A stretch of DNA of 36,456 bases from Candidatus Melainabacteria bacterium (GTDB lineage: Bacteria > Cyanobacteriota > Vampirovibrionia > 2-02-FULL-35-15): NCBI GenBank assembly GCA_023250205.1, contig JAHFBE010000022.1:1-36456 (forward strand). Direction: 5' to 3'. Position 1 is the stretch's first letter. Each line of letters opens with the position of its first letter. Shown piece after piece: positions 7,835-16,041 of the stretch. The notes beneath the pieces are model-generated. The model did no database searches. It had not been told where the DNA came from and worked only from the letters and a program-made list of their open reading frames with translations. The position numbers were made by a program, and so were the translations under genes.

Positions 7835-9631
7835 ATGCCAAGTAATAGAACAAGTATGGGTGAATTAGAAAAGCGTGTACGTAAAGTAATTAAACGTGGA
7901 GATGACACATTTGTTGTTGCTAAGGGTGAAGATAGTTTAAGTGGTCATGTACCTTTAATTCCAAATGCAAAGGTAAAGGTTATTCCCTTGGGAGGAATGT
8001 GTGAAATTGGTAAGAATACCTGGATTATTGAATATGAAGATGACATGGTAATTATTGATGGTGGACTTGCTTTTCCATCTGATGAAATGCCTGGGGTTGA
8101 AATAGTTCTTCCTGATATCAGTTATCTTGTTCAGAATAAAAATAAAATTAGAGGACTAGTTATTACTCATGGTCATGAAGATCATATTGGTGGCATTGTC
8201 CCAATGTTAAAACAGTTTGATATTCCAATTATTTATGGACCATCATTAGCAGTTGGACTTTTGGAAGAAAAGTTAAAAGATGCTCAACTTACTGATAAAA
8301 CTGAACTTGTAAAAGGAAGACCCAGGCAGACTTTTAAACTTGGTGCACTAGCTTTTACTTATGTAAGAAATACTCACTCTATTGCTGATAGTTTTTGTCT
8401 AATCATTCATACACCAGCAGGGAAGATAGTTCACTCCGGTGATTTTAAATTTGATTTTACTCCTGTTGATGGAGAATTTTTTGATGTTTATACTCTTGCT
8501 AAGGCTGGAGAAGATGGAGTTGTTCTATTAATTAGTGATAGTACAAATGTGGAGAGAGAAGGTTATACTCCTTCTGAACGTTCTGTTTATGCAAAACTGG
8601 AAGAAGAATTTAATAGAGCACCTGGAAGAATAGTGATTACTACCTTTGCTTCTCAGGTACATAGAATAAGACAAATCCTGGATATTTGTGTGAAGATGGA
8701 AAAAAAGGTTGCAATCTTTGGAAGGTCAATGCTTTTACTTGCAACTATCTCAAGAGAATTGGGGCATATGAAATTCCCTGATGGTTTATTGATTAATTTA
8801 GAAGATGTAAATAAACTTCCAGATGAAAAAATAGTGATTTTAACTACTGGCTCGCAGGGAGAACCACTTTCTGCACTAACAAGAATGGCCTTTGATGAAC
8901 ATAAGCAAATAACAATTCAGCCAAAGGATACTGTAATTATTTCTGCTACTCCAATTCCTGGCAATGAGAGGGCAGTTGCAAATGTTGTTAATGCACTTAG
9001 TGCAAAAGGTGCACATGTGGTTTATGGAAGAGACTCCGGTGTACATGTGTCTGGTCATGCATGCAAAGAAGAACAGAGAATGCTTTTGAATGTAGTAAAA
9101 CCAAAATATTTCTTGCCTGCTCATGGTGAGTATCGCATGCTTGTTTTGCATGGAAATCTTGGAGTAGAGTGTGGTGTAGATCCAAAAAACATTTTTATTA
9201 TGGAAAATGGCGATGTACTTGAATTAACAGGGAAGTCTGCAAAATTGAACGGTCAGGTTCCAAGTGGAATTATTATGGTTGATAGTACAAGAGTTGGTGA
9301 TGTTGATGAATATATAATTGAACAAAGACACAAGCTCGCTTCAGAAGGACTTCTTAGCATTATGACAATTGTTGCCGGAGGAAAAGTTCTTGAAGAACCT
9401 GTAGTAGAAGCTAAGGGATTAGTTCTTGCACAGGAAGATACTACTCATGGACAGTTTGTTACAGATGCTAAAAAAATAGTGGCTAAAACCATTACTGAAA
9501 ATCTTAGTGATAGTAAAGCAATTAATATTGATGACTTGAAAGAGAAGGTTAAAGTAGAGTTAAAGAAATTGATTCATAAAGAACTAAAAAGAGAACCACT
9601 TGTACAAGTCGTAATATTAGAATCAAAATAG
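7835..9631 (+). CDS. rnj: Ribonuclease J
   Basis: RNase J is a metallo-beta-lactamase/beta-CASP nuclease with 5'-exo and endonuclease activity in mRNA decay and rRNA maturation. The 598-residue protein has a charged N-terminal extension of about 45 residues, then VIPLGGMCEIGKNTW, the zinc motif THGHEDHIGG (His112, His114, Asp116, His117), HSGDFKFDFTP, the beta-CASP region from about 230, and HVSGHACKEEQ with PAHGEYR near 410-430. The C-terminal domain is complete. AAGGA lies about 9 nt before ATG. Its position behind asd/dapA fits the arrangement I recall from cyanobacteria. Confidence 0.97.
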   Translation: MPSNRTSMGELEKRVRKVIKRGDDTFVVAKGEDSLSGHVPLIPNAKVKVIPLGGMCEIGKNTWIIEYEDDMVIIDGGLAFPSDEMPGVEIVLPDISYLVQNKNKIRGLVITHGHEDHIGGIVPMLKQFDIPIIYGPSLAVGLLEEKLKDAQLTDKTELVKGRPRQTFKLGALAFTYVRNTHSIADSFCLIIHTPAGKIVHSGDFKFDFTPVDGEFFDVYTLAKAGEDGVVLLISDSTNVEREGYTPSERSVYAKLEEEFNRAPGRIVITTFASQVHRIRQILDICVKMEKKVAIFGRSMLLLATISRELGHMKFPDGLLINLEDVNKLPDEKIVILTTGSQGEPLSALTRMAFDEHKQITIQPKDTVIISATPIPGNERAVANVVNALSAKGAHVVYGRDSGVHVSGHACKEEQRMLLNVVKPKYFLPAHGEYRMLVLHGNLGVECGVDPKNIFIMENGDVLELTGKSAKLNGQVPSGIIMVDSTRVGDVDEYIIEQRHKLASEGLLSIMTIVAGGKVLEEPVVEAKGLVLAQEDTTHGQFVTDAKKIVAKTITENLSDSKAINIDDLKEKVKVELKKLIHKELKREPLVQVVILESK

Positions 9632-9694
9632 GGTTAACAGCGTCACTGAATGATGTAAAACAAAACATAACCTTTTAAAGGTATATTGTAATTA

Positions 9695-9937
9695 ATGCAT
9701 ATTATTCACTTAAAGACTGCAAATGTCCATGAAATAGATGTAAATGAATTGCCGGATTATAAACTGATTGGCAAGCTTCTTTTAGAACAAACAATAAAAT
9801 ATCCAGGTGACATAGTAGTTATAAATAATAAGAGCTATATAACTGTAGAAAAAATTAACCATTACTATTTTGATGGGGTTAAATATCAGTTTGCAAAAAT
9901 GAGCTTATTAGTTAAACCGCTTGAGAATTTTTGTTAA
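9695..9937 (+). CDS. Small hypothetical protein, 80 residues
   Basis: A short mixed alpha/beta sequence without signal peptide or membrane segment. It reads as two parts: an N-terminal MHIIHLKTANVHEIDV and a beta-rich stretch GDIVVINNKSYITVEKI. I do not recognise the family. It lies 63 bp after RNase J, with AAAGG about 13 nt before ATG, and may be cotranscribed. Codon use resembles the neighbours. Its stop overlaps the stop of the convergent small membrane gene by 4 bp. Confidence 0.6.
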   Translation: MHIIHLKTANVHEIDVNELPDYKLIGKLLLEQTIKYPGDIVVINNKSYITVEKINHYYFDGVKYQFAKMSLLVKPLENFC

Positions 9938-10047
9938 TTCTTTTTTTTTTCTTCCTTTTTCATGTCATAAATAACCATTGCTGCATATAAAAGTGCAGGA
10001 ACAATTAAGAGCAAAGAAAGTAAAAAAGTTTGAAATTCATGACTCAT
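9934..10047 (-). CDS. Small membrane protein, 37 residues
   Basis: ATG at 10047 overlaps the TAA of the upstream 68-residue gene (TAATG), and GGAG precedes it inside that gene, a typical coupled start. The product has one hydrophobic helix (about residues 6-28, TFLLSLLLIVPALLYAAMVI) and a Lys/Glu-rich tail. This suggests a small subunit of a membrane complex made in step with its neighbour. No family is recognised. The coupling and ribosome binding site support it despite the length. Confidence 0.6.
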   Translation of the reverse strand: MSHEFQTFLLSLLLIVPALLYAAMVIYDMKKEEKKKN

Positions 10048-10253
10048 TATTTTTTCTCCATTAACCGTAACCTGCCTAAAAAAATAAGAATTAAACCAAT
10101 TACAAGTACCATTATACCCAAGCCATAATTTGATTCTAAGAATGATTTATTAAGTACTATTTCTTGAAATATGATTGAACCAAAAGGTGCTAAAAATGCA
10201 AACCCAATGCTTTTTAAGATACTTGAATCATATTTTTGTACTTCCGTTGTCAT
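10047..10253 (-). CDS. Small membrane protein, 68 residues, two helices
   Basis: The product has a short soluble N-terminus (MTTEVQKYDSS), a hydrophobic segment at about residues 14-31, a loop, and a stronger helix at about 44-61 (GLGIMVLVIGLILIFLG), ending in a positive RLRLMEKK tail. The last codons contain the ribosome binding site for the 37-residue gene. I do not recognise it; the pair looks like a two-gene operon for a small membrane complex. No Shine-Dalgarno is visible before ATG 10253. Confidence 0.6.
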   Translation of the reverse strand: MTTEVQKYDSSILKSIGFAFLAPFGSIIFQEIVLNKSFLESNYGLGIMVLVIGLILIFLGRLRLMEKK

Positions 10254-10282
10254 GCTAAAGAATATATCAAATGACTACTCGA

Positions 10283-10309
10283 AATCATGTAACCATTGGT
10301 TACATGATT
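10283..10309. repeat. 27-bp palindrome downstream of ftsY
   Basis: Perfect 13-bp arms (aatcatgtaacca / tggttacatgatt) separated by one base, in the 97-bp gap between ftsY and the 68-residue gene. No T-run follows on either strand. It could be a transcript 3'-end stabiliser, a protein-binding site, or a diverged relative of the 28-bp palindromes nearby. Confidence 0.8.
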
Positions 10310-10350
10310 CATAATTTTATGAAGATTTAATATTGGTGATTTAATAATAC

Positions 10351-11316
10351 TTAGATAAGTAATCCCTCTAAATACTCATTCATATTAAATTGTGCAAGGT
10401 CATCTATCTTTTCGCCCGTACCGATTAGTTTTACTGGGAGGGAAAGCTTATTCATTATATTTAGAATTACTCCACCTTTTGCAGAACTGTCTAATTTTGA
10501 AAGAATGATTCCTGTTAGTCCAATTGCTTTTGAAAAAAGCTCTGCTTGAATTATTGCATTTTGTCCAATGGTAGCATCCAGGACTATTAGTTTTTCATAT
10601 TGTTGAGACGTTGCATGCAACGTCTTTACTGAGGACATGCCATGGCATGCCTTTACAATTACAGCATCTATTTTTTTTAACTCATCCATCAAATTTGTTT
10701 GTGAATGAAGTCTTCCAGCGGTGTCTACTAATAGCAGATTGTAATTATCTTTTTTTGCTTTTTCAATTGCATTAAATATTACTGCATCTGGTTTTTTAAT
10801 GTCTGGTGGTGAAAATATTTCAACCCCTGCTTTTTGAGCCCAGATATCTAATTGTTCACCTGCAGCTGCACGAAAAGTATCTGCTGCAACAATTAACACT
10901 TTAAAATCTTCTTCTTTGAAATGCTTTGCCAGCTTACCGATAGAAGTAGTTTTTCCTGAGCCATTAACGCCGACGATGAGAAGAATGTTTAATCCATTAA
11001 TGGATAATTCCTGTAGGGGCGTTTCATGAAACGCCCCTACAACACTTCTAATACTATCTTTCAATATGATTTGAATTTTTGATTTGTTTATCTTTTGATC
11101 CGTAATCTTATTTCTCACATTTGAAACAATTTTTTCTGATAAATCAATACCAATATCTGCTTTAATAAATTTCTCTAATAAATCGTCATAAAAATCATCA
11201 TTTATTTCTATAATTAAATCTTTTGTTGGAACAGGTTGTGACTGTAAACCTGTTCTTGTTTTAAACAGTGCCTCTTTAATCTTTGATAAGTTGTTTTGTA
11301 GCCAGCCCTTCATCAT
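10351..11316 (-). CDS. ftsY: Signal recognition particle receptor FtsY
   Basis: FtsY is the SRP GTPase receptor that delivers ribosome-nascent chains to SecYEG. The 321-residue protein has an N domain (about 1-90) and a G domain with P-loop GVNGSGKTT (116-124), DTFRAAAGEQL (146-156), VDTAGR (197-202), LDATIGQNA and the SKLD guanine motif (273-276). The long acidic A domain of E. coli FtsY is absent, as in many bacteria. Unusual are three palindrome-coded inserts: VGAFHETPL at 93-101 just before the P-loop strand, and VKACHGMSS plus VKTLHATSQ in tandem at 221-238, where E. coli FtsY is roughly a dozen residues shorter. A second ATG follows the first; there is no Shine-Dalgarno. Confidence 0.97.
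   Translation of the reverse strand: MMKGWLQNNLSKIKEALFKTRTGLQSQPVPTKDLIIEINDDFYDDLLEKFIKADIGIDLSEKIVSNVRNKITDQKINKSKIQIILKDSIRSVVGAFHETPLQELSINGLNILLIVGVNGSGKTTSIGKLAKHFKEEDFKVLIVAADTFRAAAGEQLDIWAQKAGVEIFSPPDIKKPDAVIFNAIEKAKKDNYNLLLVDTAGRLHSQTNLMDELKKIDAVIVKACHGMSSVKTLHATSQQYEKLIVLDATIGQNAIIQAELFSKAIGLTGIILSKLDSSAKGGVILNIMNKLSLPVKLIGTGEKIDDLAQFNMNEYLEGLLI
10602..10629. repeat. 28-bp palindrome, copy 2 (in ftsY)
   Basis: The core agacgttgcatgcaacgtct is a perfect 20-bp palindrome; outer bases are near-symmetrical. Read along ftsY it starts with GTA in frame and gives VKTLHATSQ. It abuts copy 3, sharing one base. It differs by two bases from a GTAGAGACG...CGTCTCTAC form that I recall from filamentous cyanobacteria. 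Confidence 0.9.
10629..10656. repeat. 28-bp palindrome, copy 3 (in ftsY)
   Basis: The core catgccatggcatg is perfectly symmetrical, with outer arms related to GTAAAGG and CTTTAC. In ftsY it reads VKACHGMSS in the same phase as copy 2, so the two form a 27-bp, nine-residue tandem. Its outer arms are more decayed than those of the other copies. Confidence 0.75.
11013..11040. repeat. 28-bp palindrome, copy 1 (in ftsY)
   Basis: A perfect palindrome: the first half gtaggggcgtttca is the exact reverse complement of the second half tgaaacgcccctac. A perfect 14-bp inverted repeat without spacer is not expected by chance inside a conserved gene. It encodes VGAFHETPL at residues 93-101 of FtsY, between the N domain and the P-loop. 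Confidence 0.97.
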
Positions 11317-11317
11317 T

Positions 11318-11327
11318 TATAATCATA
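11318..11327. promoter_or_regulatory. Overlapping divergent -10 boxes for ftsY and DUF4127 gene
   Basis: The 13 bp between the two start codons hold TATAAT on the plus strand (11318-11323, six bases before ATG 11330) and TATGAT on the minus strand (11322-11327, five bases before ATG 11316). The plus promoter may use TTGTAG at 11296-11301 with a 16-bp spacer. Both transcripts would be leaderless or nearly so, and the two polymerases would compete for the same DNA. Confidence 0.5.
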
Positions 11328-11329
11328 CT

Positions 11330-13874
<2,545 letters not shown>

Positions 13875-13902
13875 AAAATAAGGATACAATGAGATTTGTT
13901 GT

Positions 13903-13930
13903 GTAGAGACGCGCCAAGGTGCGTCTCTAA
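13903..13930. repeat. 28-bp palindrome, copy 6 (intergenic)
   Basis: gtagagacgc and gcgtctcta arms with a GC-rich centre that can close with G-U pairing; same length and ends as the in-gene copies. It lies 21 bp before the chorismate mutase start, so it would be part of, or flank, that gene's leader. It shows that the family is not confined to coding sequence. Confidence 0.85.
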
Positions 13931-13951
13931 TAATGTTTAACCGGAAAATCT

Positions 13952-14326
13952 ATGGATAAAATTGTCAGCATTCGTGGTGCAATAACAGTTAAAGAAAACA
14001 GTGTTAAGGACATCAAGGAAGCAACAACTAAGCTTCTTAATGAGGTCTTTGCACAGAATAATATTAGAGAAGAGAATGTAATAAATATAATCTTTACGGT
14101 TACAGATGATTTGGATGTTTTAAATCCTGCAACAGTTACAAGAGAAGATATTAAAATTGATTCAATACCAATGATATGCATGCAGGAAATGAAAGTTAAA
14201 GATGGTTTACCTAGATGTATAAGAGTAATGATTCAGTCATATATAAATCTTACAAAGGGACAAGTTAAACATATTTATTTAGGTGATGCTGCAAATCTTC
14301 GTCCAGATTTAAAATTAGATTTATGA
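13952..14326 (+). CDS. aroH: Chorismate mutase, AroH type
   Basis: AroH-type mutases convert chorismate to prephenate for phenylalanine and tyrosine. The 124-residue length fits this trimeric class. Active-site residues match Bacillus AroH: Arg8 (SIRGAITV), Glu79 (MQEM), Arg91 (LPRCIRVM) and Tyr109 (HIYLGDA), with the C-terminal LRPDL. The start ATG 13952 has only weak GGAAAA upstream. The last codons overlap the next gene by 4 bp (ATGA), showing translational coupling. Confidence 0.95.
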   Translation: MDKIVSIRGAITVKENSVKDIKEATTKLLNEVFAQNNIREENVINIIFTVTDDLDVLNPATVTREDIKIDSIPMICMQEMKVKDGLPRCIRVMIQSYINLTKGQVKHIYLGDAANLRPDLKLDL

Positions 14327-14907
14327 ATCAAATCCCGAATATAATAAGTATTTTTCGAACAGCATTAACTATTGCACTTGCAATTTTTATATTAAAAGAT
14401 TCCGAGAATAAAGATCTTTTAAATTTTGCGTTTTGGTTAACCTGGTTTGTAATTGCTCTAGATGGGATTGATGGAATAATTGCAAGAGCTTTAAAAATCA
14501 CTTCTGATTTTGGTGCTTTTTTTGATATTGCATGTGACAGGATTGTTGAGCTTATTTATATTTCTTTATTTGTGATTTTACAATGGGTTCCCTTTTGGAT
14601 TTTAGTAGTGTTTTTAGTTCGCGGTATTTTAGTAGATGGTATTCGTGGTTTTGCAAATAAAGAAGGGAAAACTGCATTTGGCGAAAAATCTATGATGGTA
14701 AGTCAACTAGGGAAATTCTTAACTAGTTCTAGATTTATGAGAGCTTTTTATGGAGCTATAAAAGCATTGGCTTTTGCAACTATGTTTATAGTACAAGCAT
14801 ACTATCCAAATTTCCTTAACCTTGAAATGTTGTTAATTTATTTAATGACCCTTACATGTATCATACGTGGAATCCCAGTCCTTATAGAGGGAAAGAGGTA
14901 TTTCTGA
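14323..14907 (+). CDS. CDP-alcohol phosphatidyltransferase family protein
   Basis: Integral membrane enzyme of the family that joins a CDP-lipid to an alcohol such as glycerol 3-phosphate (PgsA) or inositol phosphate. The family motif is complete: Asp47, Asp50-Gly51, Ala54-Arg55, Gly64, Asp68 and Asp72. About six helices are visible in 194 residues, a normal length. PgsA is most likely, because N-terminal PNIISIFR resembles PgsA PNxLTxxR, but the acceptor cannot be read from sequence. It starts within the aroH stop. Confidence 0.9.
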   Translation: MNQIPNIISIFRTALTIALAIFILKDSENKDLLNFAFWLTWFVIALDGIDGIIARALKITSDFGAFFDIACDRIVELIYISLFVILQWVPFWILVVFLVRGILVDGIRGFANKEGKTAFGEKSMMVSQLGKFLTSSRFMRAFYGAIKALAFATMFIVQAYYPNFLNLEMLLIYLMTLTCIIRGIPVLIEGKRYF

Positions 14908-15013
14908 GTATATATAAAGTATATAAAAATAATTGTACAAACTATTGAATTTTGATGTTTTATTGTGATAACTTATTGTCTTGTCGGTGAGTTAGTTTAA
15001 AGGAGGAATAATC

Positions 15014-15100
15014 ATGGGAGTAGGAATTAATCCATTTGTACCAACTAGATTTCCAGCACCAAAGAAAGATGATGCTGCACCAGTTAACAATCAAAAATAG
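15014..15100 (+). CDS. 28-residue protein with strong ribosome binding site
   Basis: AAAGGAGGAAT (from 14999) is a near-perfect Shine-Dalgarno, about 6 nt before ATG 15014. The product starts MGVGINPFVPTRFPAPKK and ends in DDAAPVNNQK: Pro-rich, no membrane helix, no Cys. A terminator follows 28 bp after the stop. A possible promoter is TTGAAT (14945) with 17 bp to ATAACT (14968). A short, well-initiated and terminated unit suggests an abundant peptide; no family is recognised. Confidence 0.65.
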   Translation: MGVGINPFVPTRFPAPKKDDAAPVNNQK

Positions 15101-15127
15101 TTTGGTTGTATAGCTAAAATCTAAAAA

Positions 15128-15160
15128 CTCGGCCTGCTAATTAGTAAGCCGGGTTTTTTA
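15128..15160. terminator. Bidirectional intrinsic terminator
   Basis: ctcggc (15128-15133) pairs with gccggg (15148-15153), followed by TTTTTTA on the plus strand. On the minus strand the same stem is followed by GTTTTTAGATTTT. It therefore serves both the 28-residue gene and the minus-strand gene ending at 15180. Confidence 0.85.
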
Positions 15161-15179
15161 TTTGGTAGGACTTTTTGAA

Positions 15180-15905
15180 TTATTGTTTAATTTGCCATTT
15201 TATATTTATAAAATAGTTTATGTATTTTTCAGCTAAGTCAATAATACTAAACACGCTTTCTTTTAGCTCTACAAAAAAATCATTCAATGCAATTTTAATT
15301 TTCTTCATTTTCTCTTTTACATCTAACTTGTTTATAAATTCTTTTAAATCCTCTTCTAAGATCTCTTTTAATTTATTCATTTGAAATGATAATGCTCCAA
15401 GTATAGAAGACAGAGTACTTGTAATTGGTTTCATTGAAGATGAAATTGATTGTTGTATGAGGCTAACGCTATTAATCACGGTATTAGAAACAATATTTAT
15501 AAACTGAATAATGTTACTAGTTTGAATTTGATTTGGAATTACAATTTGATTTGATGCCAAGTTAGTATCAAATAATTCTGCTCCAAAGTTTCTGAGCATT
15601 GCCTGAATTGTTTTATTGCTAAGAAAATTGCTTAGCATCATACTTACAGCAATTCGATCAAAGCGTTTGTCGTTTCCACCACCACCGCCTCCACCGGCTC
15701 TGCGCATTTTTTCTAAAAGTTCTTCCCAATAGTTTTGGCTTAGTTGGGCACGTTCCATGGATGCAGCAAAAGCAGCTTTTGAAGCATTTGCTTGTGCTTG
15801 ACTGTTTGATACCAGCTTTAAGCGTGGCCTGTTTGAAATGTTATAGGTTCTTGTGACCTGTGGTAAAACCCTGCTAATAGGTGCTCTTGCTAATTCAACT
15901 GCCAT
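15180..15905 (-). CDS. Unrecognised protein with poly-Gly hinge and amphipathic helices
   Basis: The 241-residue product has an Arg-rich, disordered-looking N-terminus (to about residue 45), an Ala/Gln helix, a run of seven Gly at about 71-77, a central helical part (SMMLSNFLSNKTIQAMLRNFG), then long amphipathic Ile/Ser-rich helices and a Lys/Glu coiled-coil-like C-terminus. There is no signal peptide. AAAGGAG lies 7 nt before ATG. It follows the repeat-protein gene on the same strand and may share its transcript and riboswitch. No family is recognised; a structural or membrane-surface role is only a guess. Confidence 0.7.
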   Translation of the reverse strand: MAVELARAPISRVLPQVTRTYNISNRPRLKLVSNSQAQANASKAAFAASMERAQLSQNYWEELLEKMRRAGGGGGGGNDKRFDRIAVSMMLSNFLSNKTIQAMLRNFGAELFDTNLASNQIVIPNQIQTSNIIQFINIVSNTVINSVSLIQQSISSSMKPITSTLSSILGALSFQMNKLKEILEEDLKEFINKLDVKEKMKKIKIALNDFFVELKESVFSIIDLAEKYINYFINIKWQIKQ

Positions 15906-15925
15906 ATATGTTTCTCCTTTTTTAT

Positions 15926-15946
15926 AGCTCCAGACAAGCTGGAGCT
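15926..15946. repeat. Palindrome of the CCAGACAAGCTGG type, copy 1
   Basis: agctccag and ctggagct are perfect 8-bp arms around acaag. The minus-strand core AGCTTGTCTGG recurs at 17888-17906, so this is a dispersed element, not a one-off hairpin. Confidence 0.8.
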
Positions 15947-15973
15947 TCCATTGGTCAATCCCTTCTCTTGATC

Positions 15974-16001
15974 GGATTTGCCCAATAAATGGGACAAATC
16001 C
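15974..16001. repeat. 28-bp imperfect palindrome GGATTTG...CAAATCC
   Basis: Arms ggatttgccca and tgggacaaatcc pair with one mismatch. It has the same length as the 28-bp family further left but a different sequence. It sits inside the spacer bounded by the duplicated ribosome binding site. Confidence 0.75.
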
Positions 16002-16041
16002 TTTTAATTTAAATTCGTTTTATATGTTTCTCCTTTTTAAG

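Larger units (their letters stand above)
15905..16038 (-). repeat. Spacer flanked by a duplicated ribosome binding site
   Basis: An 18-base sequence (minus: AAAAAGGAGAAACATATA) occurs at 15905-15922, where it initiates the 15180-15905 gene, and again at 16021-16038, just after the stop of the upstream gene. The period is 116 bp. The distal copy leads to ATAAAACG rather than ATG. Between them lie the two palindromes at 15926-15946 and 15974-16001. This looks like insertion with duplication, or decay of a duplicated gene start. Confidence 0.75.

Noticed and set aside
13927-14181. 84-codon minus-strand frame over aroH
   Set aside because: Antisense to a gene with complete AroH active-site residues.
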